From positions 12,486,155 to 12,550,154 of the forward strand of contig AP025074.1 in NCBI GenBank assembly GCA_036186865.1: a stretch of 64,000 nucleotides of DNA, read 5' to 3'. Below, piece by piece: positions 22,494-33,951 of the stretch; the first letter of the stretch is position 1, and every line of letters begins with the position of its first letter. Below the pieces are notes generated by a model. It searched no databases. It was not told the origin of the DNA and saw nothing but the letters and a program-made list of their open reading frames with translations. This DNA comes from Eustoma russellianum (Eukaryota > Streptophyta > Magnoliopsida > Gentianales > Gentianaceae). The translations under genes were made by a program, and so were the position numbers.

Positions 22494-25036
22494 TGTAGCG
22501 CCCCGCTCCCGAACCCTAGCATCGAGAACAGTGCACCCGCCGTATCTCACTAAGGAGGATACAAAGCGTCGAATCAATTTCCAACATGTCCGAAAAGGCG
22601 TAGAAATTTTTCGCGGAAACGTAATACCATAACATTAATTCTCATGAATAAAAGTTAATCCTCCATGGAAACAATAAATATATCACTACAATAAAGTCCA
22701 CACGCTAACATCTAGAGCCTATCACACTAAACAAGGTAATGACTGATGAAATCCCAATAAAATAATAACCAATGACCTCACGGTCTCCTCATGTCCTAGA
22801 TGCGGCCATCGTCCACCCACTCCACTGTGTCAGCCCCGTCCTCAACAAAGACATAATCGAACGCTTCCTCCTGCTCACCTGGTGGGGGGGAAGTAGGGAT
22901 GAGTGACTGGGAAATCACTCAGTAGGCACCTGCCTCCAAGTAGTACAAAACAAGCATCCAATAATGATAAAACACATAGCACATAAAACATAATATCACA
23001 TAAGCATGCGAAAGAATGCGGAAAAGTAAATCACTCCAGACATAGAATGCGCAACAACATGATGCATGTTCCACTATGCATGTCACACGCAACAAAGTCA
23101 TGTCACGCAGAATGCCAATATCCATACCGTGCAATGCATGAACCCAGGTCCTACTGAGTGGCTGCAGGTCGTACACCCCACAGTCACCATACTGAGTGTG
23201 CGTGGCTGTGCCTCCGCACACCATCCTGAGTGTCGTGGCCGTGCCTTCGCACACCATCCTGAGTGTCGTGGCCCCGCCACCGTACACCATCCTAAGCGCC
23301 CTGACCCGTACGTCACGACCCGCCATCAATGTAATGCACGTGCCATGAATGCAAAAACACAATCGCCTGAGGCCCCTGGCCCATCCTCACCATCCTCCGG
23401 CACTCAATTCTAGGTTCACTTATTATCCGGTTGCTAACTCAACCTTGTTCAGCATCAAATCCACTTTTCCACGGCTTGTATACCTTTATCGTGCATTTTC
23501 TATATTTTTCCTCATTTTTCCTTATTTATATCTATTTATTACCTAATTATTTTGATTAAATGAATATATCATAATTTCTAAAATTTAATGGAAATAACTT
23601 AATTTAGCATTTTATAAATTCTGGAATTTATTTATAATTTTTTGATATTTTTTATAATTTTCTTATAATTATTACCATTTAAAATTAATTGAAATTCAAT
23701 TACTAAAATTTCAGAAATTCCAGAAATTAAAATTATTATTTAAAATAGAAATTGGGCTGGCCCTTTTTGCCAGCCCTGGTCCGCGGTTAATCTGGGTCCG
23801 GCCTGCCATGGGTCCGGCCCGAAATCCCCCTTTCTCTCTTTTTTTTTTATTTTCGGAAGTTATTGGGCCGGCTGGTGACTGGCCCGGTCCGCTGGCCATC
23901 CGACCTGCCCCGCTACCAGCCTTCCCCCCCTTTTTTTTATTTAACTTTACAATTGGGCCAGCCTCTTAAGCAAAGCTGGCCCGTTAAGAGCAGCCCCTCC
24001 CAGCGGTTCAGGGCCTTCGGCCCTTTCAGCCTTTAACCTTTTTTTTAATAAATTACACCTTCCCAGCGCCAACACTGCCAGAGGCGCGTGCAGGCACGCG
24101 CGGCCGCTTCCGGCGGCGCGTGCGGCGCACTGGCGGCCTCCGACGACCTTTTTCAACCCCCATCTATTTTCTCACCTATTTCCAATCTATGGGAACCTAT
24201 TTTAAGGTCAAAACAAAATGGAAAATCTCAAATCCTGCAAGATTTTTACTATTTTGATTATCAAATTTTGTCAAATTTTTCCCTAAAACCACATCAAATC
24301 CACGCAAAGGTTTCCAAACAGTTTCACAGATTACAAACTTCATGCTTTTCACAGATTGAACAACATGTTATGAAGTTAAACAATTAAAACAACAAAAACA
24401 CATAATCTACCATTAAAACATGCTTGAATTCGCACCAAATGGAGGGGAAAAGGGAACCTATCTGGGTTGCAGGCAACACTACGCGATTAAAATATACCCG
24501 GTTGATTTCTCTTTCTTCTCTCTCCTCTCCTTCTTCTCTTTCTTCTCTTCTCCCTTTTTCTCCTTTTTCTTTTCCTGCCTTCCCTTCTGCGCCGCTGTGC
24601 CTCCCCCCTTCTTCTGATTATTTTTTTTCCTTTTCACTCCTTGTTTGTAAATTGCCCCCATCCATTATCCCCGTTTAACGTTTCACATGCGCCAATCAGG
24701 GGGAGTCGGTTACTCCCCCTGATCACGTTGCCTCATTTCTTTCTTTTTATTTATTTTATTATTATTATTTTTTATTTTGTTTATTATATTATTATTATTA
24801 TATTATTATCATTCTTATCTTTTATTCTATTTTCTTTCTTCTTTTCCTTTCCTTTATTGTTAACCTATTTTATAACAATGTATATATTAATAGCTAGTTA
24901 CGAAATCCCCTAAAACGTAACGATATGCTATAATTAATTTAATCTGTAGTATTGTTACATCCAACGACTACTTTGACTTCAATTTAATGCGTAACGGTTA
25001 ATTCGAAAATTTCCCTTTTTTTCCTCGGTTATATCA
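22494..25036 (-). repeat. 5' LTR of the gypsy element
   Basis: Promoter-bearing LTR for the minus-strand element, direct copy of 14877-17398. TG/CA ends are intact and the CGTGT duplication follows at 25037. Confidence 0.95.
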
Positions 25037-25224
25037 CGTGTCCTCTTTAACTGAACAGTTATCCTTTGATTTGCGTCGTAACTCCCACTTTTAATGTAAG
25101 CGTTAATTCCAACACCTCATCATTATCTTTTCGGCGGTTCCAGCTCGCGAGGGGAAAAAACGCTTTAACCATTGCCTTTCTGAATTTTCAGACGAAAAAT
25201 CGTGTCCTTTCGTTTTTTCTCACT

Positions 25225-25233
25225 TATAAATAG
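25225..25233 (+). promoter_or_regulatory. TATA box of the antisense gene in the TAT-type element
   Basis: TATAAATAG lies 165-173 bp before the ATG at 25398, on the opposite strand to the element's own transcript. A C/T-rich leader follows, as in plant core promoters. Upstream sequence is cut at 25041 by the gypsy insertion. Confidence 0.6.
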
Positions 25234-25397
25234 GGACAATTGCCCCAATTCTCTCTTTTCTTCTTCCTTTATTCCGCTCGTTTGCTTATTTTGCTGCACT
25301 GTTCTTCTTCTTCGTCTTCGAAGCTTCCTTCTGATCTTATTCCAGCTCTTTTCAACTTAAGTCTTCAATCTTTTGTAAGCTTTTCTTTATCTTACTC

Positions 25398-27825
25398 ATG
25401 GCTTCCATTATTTCTTCTTCTTTTACCTCAGAATCCATGGTGCCCTCTTCTTCGGTGCAAAACTCAATGTGCACCTTGAAAGCCACCGACCTCTCTGAAC
25501 TATGTCAGCATTATAATGTTGACAGGAGCACTTTTGCCCCCATTCTTCCCCTTCCTCATCAAACTGCTTATGATCCCCAGCTGGGTACGAGGCAGTTTAT
25601 GAGGAATATTTTAGGTCTGCTTTCAATCTTCCCATTCCGGCCCCCTTACTCCAAATCCTGTTCTCTTATAAACTTAGGCTTCCCCAAATAACGCCTAATG
25701 GACTGAAGGTTATTCTTAATTACTTGCTCTATCTGAGAGCAGCTGAGAAAGACTTCTCACTTGCAGTTTTTAGAGAAATATTTATGTGTAAACAGGAGGG
25801 TAGTTGGTACTGTTTTGATAGGAGGCCTCAAAATAGTGGAAGGTTCTTTGTCATAAACCTTCTCTCCTCTACCAAAGATTGGATGGGGCGTTTCTTTTTT
25901 GTTAAGAGTATAGGATTACCTGAAGGGATCCTTTGGAATACTGGTAGTGCAAATAACAGGAGGCCAAGCGAGCAATTTCGCAGTGAAGCCTCCCAATTGT
26001 TACGTTTGCCCTCGGTCGTAGATTGGAAGAAAGTTGATAGACACACTGTTAGGGTTGCTGACCTGGAACACTTGTGGCCAGAACATAACTTTCGTCCTCT
26101 CATCCCCATTGCCTTGAGGATAGTTCGGGGTATATAGCAATGTTTTGAAAATCTTTGACTGGTTCTGATATGGCATCTGTGTTTTGACTGTTTTATTCTT
26201 CAAATTTTGTAGGAATCATGGTGTCTGGCACTCTTGAAAGGTTGAAGAACTTGATCCCTAAGAAGAGAAAGTGGACAGAAAGCCAACCCTCTTCTTCGGA
26301 ACAGGCTTCTGCTAGCTCTTCGTCCGAAGTGCAGAAAATTCCAGGTAAAATTTTTGCCCTGCATTAGTCTTGAATGTATCTGATTTCCATTTAATCATTT
26401 GAACTTTTTACTTTTCAGTTGGAACTTCTGATAATCACGTTCAAACTGATGCCCAAGTTTCTGCCTTGGCTCAACTAAATGACAGGAGTGGGGGAATTGA
26501 AGCCCCCATTATAATTCCTTCCTCTCCTGCTGCTGAAGAAGAGACTGTGCTCCCACCAAGGTGGGTTTCTGATGAGGCTTTGCCCTCCTTTGATCTTTTA
26601 GAAGAGACTTTCGGGGTAAATGCCTCTGAGGAAGAACCTTCCGAGGTGAACGCATCGGTGGGAGATCCTTCTGAAAGGAATGCACCTGAAGGAGATTCTT
26701 CTGGAAGGAGCACACCTAAAGGAGATCCTTCTGGAAGGAGTGCACCTATAGGAGAGGCTCCCGGGGTGAACACATCGGAGGGGGAGCCTTCTTCCTGAAA
26801 TCGCCGGGGTATGCTGACGCTGCAGTTCTGCCTTTCTACCACTGCAGCAGATCCTGAAGTAGCTAGGAAATTGACTGAATTGTCAATACTTCCTAGGGAT
26901 TGGCAGACATATGGCAGTCTGGGCTGGGATGCTGCCATGAATTCATTTGCAAGGAACATGGCTATGGTAAGATTTTCCTATATTTTCCAATGTTTTAACT
27001 TGATCCCTTATGTTTTTCTAACCAGTCTGACTTCTGTAGTACCAGGCCCAAGAATACAACATCCTCAAACGAGCTGAAGAGCTGCGTGTCAAATTCTCCC
27101 AACTCTCTGAGATCAATGCCAATCTCAGAAATGCTTATGACGGGTTAGCTGAAGTGGCAAGACCCAACAGCCCGAAATTGACCAGGCTGGAGGCTGAAGT
27201 GAACAATTTGAAGTCTCAAGTTGCCACGCTTACTGAAGACAATTCCAGGCTTCAGGTGGTAAAACAAGATTCAGATTTCAAAATAGCCTCACTTATGGAC
27301 GAGAATTCCAGACTTCAAGCTGGGAAACAAGATTCTGACGTCAAGCTAGCTGCTGCAAAGTCCCAAGTGATAGAGCTGAAGGATGCACTGGCTAATGCTG
27401 AGTTGGTTTCTTCCAAAGCCCAAGCTGAGCTGGAGTTCTACCAAAAGAAACTTAGTACATTTGATCAAGAATTGTCCAACAGCAAGGCCAAACTGAACCA
27501 GCAATTGGAGGTAGAAAAGAAAATCAAGGCTGATCTCCTTCAACAATTCGAACTTCAAGCTGAGGAGATAAAGAAGAATGCCGTTGCTGAGTTCAGACAA
27601 TCCAAGTTCGTTACTAGAAATTTCTTGAAGATTCAAGGCTCTGCAATCGCTGTTGGACAGACTTGGGCAATTGATGCTTGTTCTGAGATCTGCCCTAGCC
27701 TGGACAAGAATCATCCTCAGATAGCTGAACTCTATAACCACGAAGCTGGCAATTTGCTTGAAAACCAGATTGCCCAATTTCAAAGTGGGGCTGATCTCAG
27801 GGATGATGATGATGTTGTAAAGTAG
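25398..27825 (+). pseudogene. Antisense multi-exon gene of the TAT-type element (plant 'putative gypsy-type transposon' protein with coiled coil)
   Basis: Exon-like blocks are 25398-26129, 26213-26344, 26419-26966 and 27040-27825, with GT-AG borders and matching phases. The N-terminal part (TDLSELCQHYNVD, then YEEYFRSAFNLPIPAPLLQI, then NGLKVILNYLLYLRAAEKDF) resembles the domain known as Transposase_28, 'putative gypsy type transposon'. Exon 2 carries a basic PKKRKW patch like a nuclear localisation signal. Exon 3 has about four 10-residue acidic Ser/Pro repeats (GDPSGRSAP type). Exon 4 is a long coiled coil (LTRLEAEVNNLKSQVATLTE) and ends with a TAG. A one-base shift near 25585 and a TGA at 26796-26798, followed by a second shift, break the frame. 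Extra ORFs of this kind, sense or antisense, are known from TAT elements; their function is unknown. Confidence 0.7.
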
Positions 27826-28164
27826 AATAGGATTTTTCCTTGTAACTTCTGTAGTTGTAATAGATATTCTTTTAATGAAAATCCAACTTTGTTCAACTTG
27901 TGCTCTTCAACTTGTTTCAATTTTCTTGGCTTTGCTTTCTATATGTACAGCTTTACTTGTTCTATTTCCATAGTTGATGCATTTGTCTTCAGACTTGAAA
28001 ACTTTTCTTGCTCTATTTTCATAGTTTGCAAGTATTTGTCTTCGGCTCTGTCAAAAGAGTTTTTTAATCTCTTTTACGTTGGCTCTTTGCTCAAGTGTTA
28101 GGCTTCAACCTTCATCCTTGGCTCTGCCGAAAATTTAAGGCTATCAAACCGAACTGCAGCTCTG
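27826..28164. other. Region 3' of the antisense gene
   Basis: T-rich on the plus strand, with TTAATGAAAATCC near 27873 as a possible polyadenylation region. No gene is seen. It leads into the tandem repeat. Confidence 0.45.
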
Positions 28165-29385
28165 CTGTGCCTTAACGAATTTTAAGATATAGGGAAACCT
28201 GTATCCTAATTTTCTTCAACCCTCTCAGTCTTGTTGAGTTAGAATATAGGGAAACTTGTCCCATTGTTGAGTTTTGCTCCACCCTCTCAGTCTTGCTGAG
28301 TTAGAATATAGGGAAACTTGTCCCATTGTTGAGACCTGCTCAACCTCTCAGTCCTGCTGGGGTAAAAGATATAGGGAAACCTGTCCCATTGTTGAGACCT
28401 GCTCAACCTCTCAGTCCTGCTGAGGTCCTGTCCCATTGTTGAGACCTGCTCAACCTCTCAGCAGGCTCTCAGACCTGCTGAGGTAAAAGATATAGGGAAA
28501 CCTGTCCAAGTGTTGAGACCTGCTCAACCTCTCAGACCTGCTGAGGTAAAATATAGGGAAACCTGTCCCATTGTTGAGACCTGCTCAACCTCTCAGTCCT
28601 GCTGAGGTAAAAGATATAGGGAAACATGTCCCATTGTTGAGACCTGTTCAACCTCTCAGACCTGCTGAGGTAAAAGATATAGGAAAACCTGTCCCATTGT
28701 TGAGACCTGCTCAACCTCTCAGACCTGCTGAGGTAAAATATAGGGAAACCTGTCTCATTGTTGAGACCTGCTCAACCTCTCAGTCCTGCTGAGGTAAAAG
28801 ATATAGGGAAACCTGTCCCATTGTTGAGACCTGCTCAACCTCTCAGACCTGCTGAGGTAAAATATAGGGAAACATGTCCCATTGTTGAGACCTGCTCAAC
28901 CTCTTAGACCTGCTGAGGTAAAAGATATAGGGAAACCTGTCCCATTGTTGAGACCTGCTCAACCTCTCAGACCTCCCATTGTTGAGACCTGCTCAACCTC
29001 TCAGACCTGCTGAGGTAAAAGATATAGGGAAACCTGTCCCATTGTTGAGACCTGCTCAACCTCTCAGACCTGCTGAGGTAAAATATAGGGAAACCTATCC
29101 CATTGTTGAGACCTGCTCAACCTCTCAGTCCTGCTGAGGTAAAATATAGGGAAACCTATCCCATTGTTGAGACCTGCTCAACCTCTCAGACCTGCTGAGG
29201 TAAAATATAGGGAAACATGTCCCATTGTTGAGACCTGCTCAACCTCTCAGACCTGCTGAGGTAAAATATAGGGAAACCTGTCCCATTGTTGAGACCTGCT
29301 CAACCTCTCAGACCTGCTGAGGTAAAAGATATTGGAAAACATGTCCCATTGTTGAGACCTACTCAATCTCTCAGACCTGCTGAGG
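28165..29385. repeat. Minisatellite, ~61-63 bp unit, about 19 copies, twin hairpins
   Basis: The unit has the parts GATATAGGGAAACCTGTCCC, ATTGTTGAGACCTGCTCAAC and CTCTCAGACCTGCTGAGGTA. Units differ by AAAAGATAT or AAAATAT and by point changes; the first copies are more diverged. Each unit has two short stems with the same loop: GTTGAG-ACCTG-CTCAAC and CTCAG-ACCTG-CTGAG (loop TCCTG in some). A truncated copy occurs near 28970. It lies between the 3' ends of two converging genes of the element. Confidence 0.95.
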
Positions 29386-29589
29386 TATGCCCCCACTTTC
29401 GTTGTGGGTTATAAATAGGAATAAATTATTGCTTCATGCACCATATGGTGACTTAACTTTCCTGGCTGAATGCCAAATAAGAATACTCAGCTGAATATAA
29501 GAGACTGATCCTTTGATAATATAATGCTGAGCCAAAAGACACCGGATGAGCACAAAAGGAAATAGACCCTGATTCGAATGAATGATGGA

Positions 29590-30468
29590 CTCTTGTTGTT
29601 AAGACAGCCTTGTACATCCAGGAACCTGTAACCCCTTATCATCAGAATCTGAATCCCTATCACTTGACAACCCATGTTGAGGTCCAGGTTTACAACTCTC
29701 ATCCAAAGGGGGTTTACCAAAGTACAGCCTGTTGTGAAGCCTAGACCTCGGATTATAGAAACGCTGTAGATGACCAAGCTTGATGAGACGTCCAATCTCC
29801 TGTCCGAGCTGCCTACAGTCTTCTGTATCATGCCCAATATCATGATGATAAAGGCAGTACAGTCGACGATCTCTTTTGTGGATCGGTCCAGCCAGGGGCT
29901 AAGGTTCCTTTGGCAAAGACTTTTTCCTCATGTAGGAAAGGATATGGGCCTTTGAAGCCAGTAGAGAGTTCCTTTCCTTTCCTCGGCCTCCTAACCCAAT
30001 CTTGACAGAGCACCTTTCCTGTAGCGGTGCTTTGCCTTTATTGTCAACTTTTCTGCCATGTTTGAATGGCAAAGAAGCTTTCTGAGTACATTTTAAGCTC
30101 TGGTGGCTAGACTTTTGTTCTGGATGCCTTGTCTCGGCCATAAATTCGGCCTGATGTCCAGGGTAATAGCCAGACCGAGTGGGAGAGTACTCCAGGTGTT
30201 CCTGTGGGTGAGAGTTACTGGAATGAGACCCACTGGACCTTGCTGCAGAGGCCTTGCCCTTCATTTCCCTCACTACAGCCTGGAACACACCTGGGTTTTG
30301 AGCCTCATAGCGTATGGCTCGAATATGCTCTTCATATGTGAAGGCAATAGTGGGAGTTGAGGATTCTCCCGGCTCCATAGAACACTGCTCAGTTTGCTGT
30401 TGAGAAGACCTTTGGCTCCTCTTAGATGTCGTAGGTCGCTTGGATCCTTGTCCATCTTTTTTATTCAT
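29590..30468 (-). pseudogene. gag: Shortened gag of the TAT-type element
   Basis: The first ATG after the primer site opens MNKKDGQGSKRPTTSKRSQR and a Ser/Gln-rich basic segment. The frame runs to a TAG at 29899-29901 and, in the same frame beyond it, reaches YCLYHHDIGHDTEDCRQLGQ followed by EIGRLIKLGHLQRFY, the Cys/His segment typical of TAT-lineage gag. The usual capsid core (Retrotrans_gag) before it is missing, and no protease or RT follows; the minisatellite starts about 200 bp on. The element must depend on proteins of a related autonomous copy. Capsid loss by internal deletion is inferred. Confidence 0.65.
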
Positions 30469-30540
30469 CTTTCTCTCGATAGCTTGCTAAGTTAATTAGA
30501 AAAGTTTTGAGTCGCTGTTTTCTGGGTTAAGGGACTAAGG

Positions 30541-30559
30541 GGCCCTCCTTCTAGCGCCA
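30541..30559 (-). promoter_or_regulatory. Primer binding site of the TAT-type element
   Basis: On the minus strand TGGCGCTAGAAGGAGGGCC starts two bases after the LTR. TGGCGC-type primer sites are usual in Ty3/gypsy TAT and Athila elements. The exact tRNA was not identified. Confidence 0.65.
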
Positions 30560-30561
30560 AA

Positions 30562-31424
30562 TGATGAAGCCAGATCTTCACCAAGGGTCTAGACGACCTC
30601 AAATTAGCTTCGTCAGTTAACTTGAAGAGTTGTTAACTAGATTCAAAGTTGTAGCTGGAATAACCTCTAAAATATCCTGCACAAGAAAGCACAGATCAGA
30701 GGTCCCGGGAGTTGGCCTCGGGAAAAACCCTCTGACGCTCAAGTCAGTTTGGGCCATATCTCACTGAGATTATAATTTAAATGGTGAGTTCAAAGTTTCT
30801 CACAGTATATGCCGAGGAGCAAAGTGTATGAATTTGCTTTAGGGTCTGAATATTTGAATTCCAGATCCCCTTCTTCGTCTGGATTGGCTTGCTTTTATTG
30901 ATCTTTTCCCGCCTTTGGCATCTGATGGTGGATAAGACATTTGCTTGGGGCAGAAAGCCTAGGACGCCGTAGGTCTGCTGATGTGACTGATAGACCGGCT
31001 GATATGACTAATAGGTCTGCTGGAATGACCTTAGCGTGCTCAGACTGAATTACCAGCTGTAGTCACTATATTCGAATTACACTTCTGTTTGATGGTCCCA
31101 CAAGATAATGTCGTGCTTGATTCCTTCGCCGAAGTGCCAGACTAACTTCTGCCGAAGTGCAAGATTAAGCCTTGCTGAAGTGTAACAGTGTCTTTTGATT
31201 GAAGTGGTCTGAGGTGTAGCACTTAGGCTGAAGCTGAAGTTGGTGCCGAGGTACAAACCTTGGCATATTCTTCGATGTTACAATAAGTGTCAAGCTGCCC
31301 TGCTGAAGTGCAGCTAAGGCTGAATTGCCGAACTGCGGTACTTGAGTGATGAGCTACAGGAGTTGAACAGGAGTTGAACCGTTGACTGTTGTTGACTAAC
31401 AAACGATATAATTATGGTTTATCA
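30562..31424 (-). repeat. 5' LTR of the TAT-type element
   Basis: An 863-bp copy of 13937-14800, followed by the TTAAC duplication at 31425-31429. Differences from the other LTR are mostly C/T or G/A changes. Confidence 0.9.
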
Positions 31425-31641
31425 TTAACTGAAGCATATTTGAAGAGGTAATGTAGAAGTTTTGACTACAAATGGTTTCTATTTTCTAAAAAAAAAAAAA
31501 AAAGTAACAGTATTTTAAAGACAAAGCAAAATGAAAGCTAAAACAATATTTTTAAGATGGAGGGCATATCTTCATCTTCTTAGCAGTTTCTTGTAACATT
31601 CTTGAACTGGTATGTTATATGTAAAAACGCACAAACGCGTA

Positions 31642-32160
31642 CTCCCTCCGTCCTAAATTAATAGTTTGCTTTGAAAAATACAAGTTATTAAGGAAAAATC
31701 ATTTAATGCATCCCCATGTAGTTAAACTATCTCTCGTTTTCACTTTTATTCTTTAATGTAATGCGTTCATGTCATTGATACATTGTTTTGATTGGTTACA
31801 AGAATGTATTGAAACCACATATAAATTAATGAGTTTATTATGGAAAATGGACAACATTTTGGGACGTCCCAAAAAGAAACACGAGACTACTCTTTTTGTC
31901 CCAAATTGAGAGTTACTTTTTCCTTTTGAGGATGTCCAAAAAGATTTCACTTTCCATTTTGTTCTTCAATTGATTTTGTACTCTTTCAAAATGGTCATAA
32001 TAATAATAAAGGAAAATACCACGATAAATGCTAACTAATAATACAACAAATAGTCAAAGTAAAATTGTATGATAATTTTAATAATTAAACAATACATTAA
32101 ATGGTATTCTCTTAATATGTTAAGAAGAGTTATGTGACTTTCATGGTAGGACACAGAGAG
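31642..32160. mobile_element. Mariner/Stowaway-like MITE
   Basis: A 519-bp AT-rich element lies between TA dinucleotides (31640-31641 and 32161-32162). The left end is CTCCCTCCGTCCTAAATTA; the complement of the right end is CTCTCTGTGTCCTACCATG. Internal motifs such as TTTTGTCCCAAATTGAGAG repeat the end pattern. There is no transposase. Confidence 0.65.
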
Positions 32161-32162
32161 TA

Positions 32163-33306
32163 TCAGTTTGAGACGGAAATATACTATATACATAAGTTGG
32201 CAAAGGTCCTGTGTGCTTCTGAGGTGAATTATTTCATTAAAATCCATTTTTCGATTGATTGAATATACAGCGGGCCATGAGAGTGAATAGAAGCCTAGCC
32301 GCCAACAACTGTGCCCGGTTTATGTCCATTTTATTGGCTATTTTTACTGGGTTTCATTAGTAAAAAAGACTATTATGTTGGGCAGTCTAAGGCATATGCG
32401 TTGCACGGGCCCTCCTCAAACTTCGGTGTATATATCTTATTAAGGTTTTCTTTTTTCCTTTTTAAATGATGGAAAATGAAAAGCTATTCGACGATAATTA
32501 GTCATCGATAGATGATCACAATTTTGGAGAGTAATGATAAATTGATGGAGAAAACACAATGACATAGTAAATTTGTTGATCAGTAGCGTCATTTATCTTT
32601 GTTTTATTAGCTAATAACTAAGTGGTAAGACGATAAGATAATGAAAAATATGCATGTACATATAGAGTCGGTGGTCTCACTGGAAGCATACTCTCTATCT
32701 CTTGAGATATAGGTATTGTCTGCCTATCACTTACCCTCCCCAGTCCCTAACGATAGCTTTTGCTATCATTGTGATATACTGGGTGATGATGATGATGATG
32801 AACCGTCGTGTGTTTCTAACGTACAAGCATGGTTGTGTATATCAGACCTTCTATACCCATTATAGGTGGTAGCTTCTGAGACAATAAGGTAATGTTGTTG
32901 TTGTATATGTATAAATATGTATATGTTAAATTTTACTGCTGTTAGACTAATGTAGAGATGAACTTCAGTTAAACCAAGAAAAATAAGTCAATTGCACAAG
33001 CAGGCAATGTAAATAATCTCTCTTTTGCCTGTCAACTAACATAGATAAAAGAATGCATCAATTCATGTCAGTAACAGAGTTTTACTAAGTTCCACCCTAT
33101 CCCACATCCCCACGTCAATCCATCAACCCCCTCGCCTGCCCACCGCCCCCGCCCCCGCCCCGCCGGTCTGTACAAAAGGGTAAAAAGCAACACCGGTCAT
33201 TTAGTTCTCCGTACATTTCGGAGTAAAAGTATCTTTAGGCGACGCAGGATGCGAATAAAGCTGTGTGCGACTGTGTACTCTTTTTCTTTACAGCGTTCAA
33301 ATTCAA
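32163..33306. other. Intergenic DNA
   Basis: No gene is seen. A short (GAT)n run lies near 32784 and a C-rich CCGCCCCCGCC tract near 33141-33165. Confidence 0.5.
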
Positions 33307-33474
33307 AAATTTGTCCGCCTTTTTTTTTTGAGAAATTCATAGAATTCATTCATTAGATGAATCTGCCAAAGAAGCAGAAGAAACCGAAGGTGGGGGGTCT
33401 GTTCCCCAAGCCTTGAGTGTACAAAAAGCGTGACCTAGGTACGCTAAGATATGTACAGGATAATTTCATGTACG

Positions 33475-33951
33475 CTATACAAAAGAGAACTTGACAGTTG
33501 TGAAACTGTTAACAAACTGTCGAATTCTAGCTACAAAATCACCATGAGGAGAGAGGCCATCCTCCATGGATAATAAAAGGTGGAATGCGTCAAGGCAATC
33601 CGTTTCCATTATGACCCTGTCAAAACCATAATCAAGCGCCAAAAGTAGGCCCATGTGAACAACATCTAGTTCAAGCAGGCCAACATCCAAAAGTGGGTCA
33701 CGCAGGCCTGAGAAGGCTTGCGAAATATGGCCGCCATAGTTCCTAAAAATGATACCGATAGCATATTTTCGGTCTTTTAGAGAAACATCAACAATCACTT
33801 TGATGAAGGGCGCGTCAGGTGGTTTCCATTTAATATCCAGCTGAGGGCTGGGAGAGACTGAGTGTAGGGATTCCGAGGCCAATATGTATTCATTCACTTG
33901 AGATTTTGCCGTTGAGATAAGAGATTGCAGCCTAACATCTTTTGCTTCCAA
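33475..33951 (-). pseudogene. LINE ORF2 terminal RNase H-like domain
   Basis: The 158-residue open frame reads WKPPDAPFIKVIVDVSLKDR, then AIGIIFRNYGGHISQAFSG, LELDVVHMGLLLALDYGFDR and VIMETDCLDAFHLLLS. This is the RVT_3-type RNase H fold found at the end of plant L1 ORF2 and in many plant LINE relics. Of the usual acidic residues, the Asp in IVDVS, the Glu in LLELD and the Asp in ETDCLD are visible. The RT domain is missing, so it is a fragment of a retroposon and not a host gene. The first codon shown is only the first Met in an already open frame. Confidence 0.75.

Larger units (their letters stand above)
14877..25036 (-). mobile_element. Full-length Tekay-like Ty3/gypsy LTR retrotransposon
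   Basis: This 10,160-bp element has LTRs 14877-17398 (2,522 bp) and 22494-25036 (2,543 bp), both TG...CA, and a perfect 5-bp duplication CGTGT at 14872-14876 and 25037-25041. The primer site complementary to initiator tRNA-Met (TGGTATCAGAGC on the minus strand) is at 22480-22491 and the polypurine tract at 17399-17411. Gag, protease, RT, RNase H, integrase and a chromodomain-like C-terminus follow in gypsy order. LTRs are very similar; one visible difference is an extra ~33-bp minisatellite unit near 23230. Two stop codons in pol make this copy non-autonomous. It sits inside the TAT-type element, about 185 bp before the TATA box of the antisense gene. Confidence 0.95.
13937..31424 (-). mobile_element. 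Non-autonomous TAT-type LTR retrotransposon (host of the nested gypsy)
   Basis: LTRs of 864 bp (13937-14800) and 863 bp (30562-31424) start TGATGAAG and end TTATCA, and the 5-bp duplication TTAAC flanks the whole (13932-13936 and 31425-31429). The LTRs differ at about two dozen sites by eye. Next to the right LTR is a TGGCGC-type primer site, and next to the left LTR a G-rich tract (complement of TTTGCCCCCA), so the element runs on the minus strand. Without the nested gypsy it is about 7.3 kb. It has a shortened gag, no pol, a hairpin-rich tandem repeat and an antisense spliced gene. TAT-lineage assignment rests on the gag motif and the extra ORF, and is an inference. Confidence 0.85.
13836..31566. 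mobile_element. Mariner-like MITE, split by the TAT-type element
   Basis: The left part, 13836-13936, starts after a TA with CTTCCTTCGTCATAAAATAT. The right part, 31430-31566, ends before a TA with a sequence whose complement starts TGCCCTCCATCTTAAAAATA. These are the degenerate CTCCCTCCGTC-type ends of plant mariner/Stowaway-like MITEs. The two parts join at the TTAAC target duplication of the large insertion, giving a MITE of about 240 bp. The span given includes the inserted elements. Confidence 0.6.

Noticed and set aside
22919..23413. Open frames of 115-147 residues in the gypsy LTR
   Set aside because: They lie wholly in LTR sequence, are based on minisatellite units, and match no protein pattern.
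28532..28792. Repetitive open frames with 'RSQQWDRF' and 'LRPAQPLRPAE'
   Set aside because: They arise from the 63-bp minisatellite read in frame on each strand and break where units change length.
28165..29385. CRISPR-like array
   Set aside because: Units are contiguous without unique spacers and the sequence is a plant retroelement.
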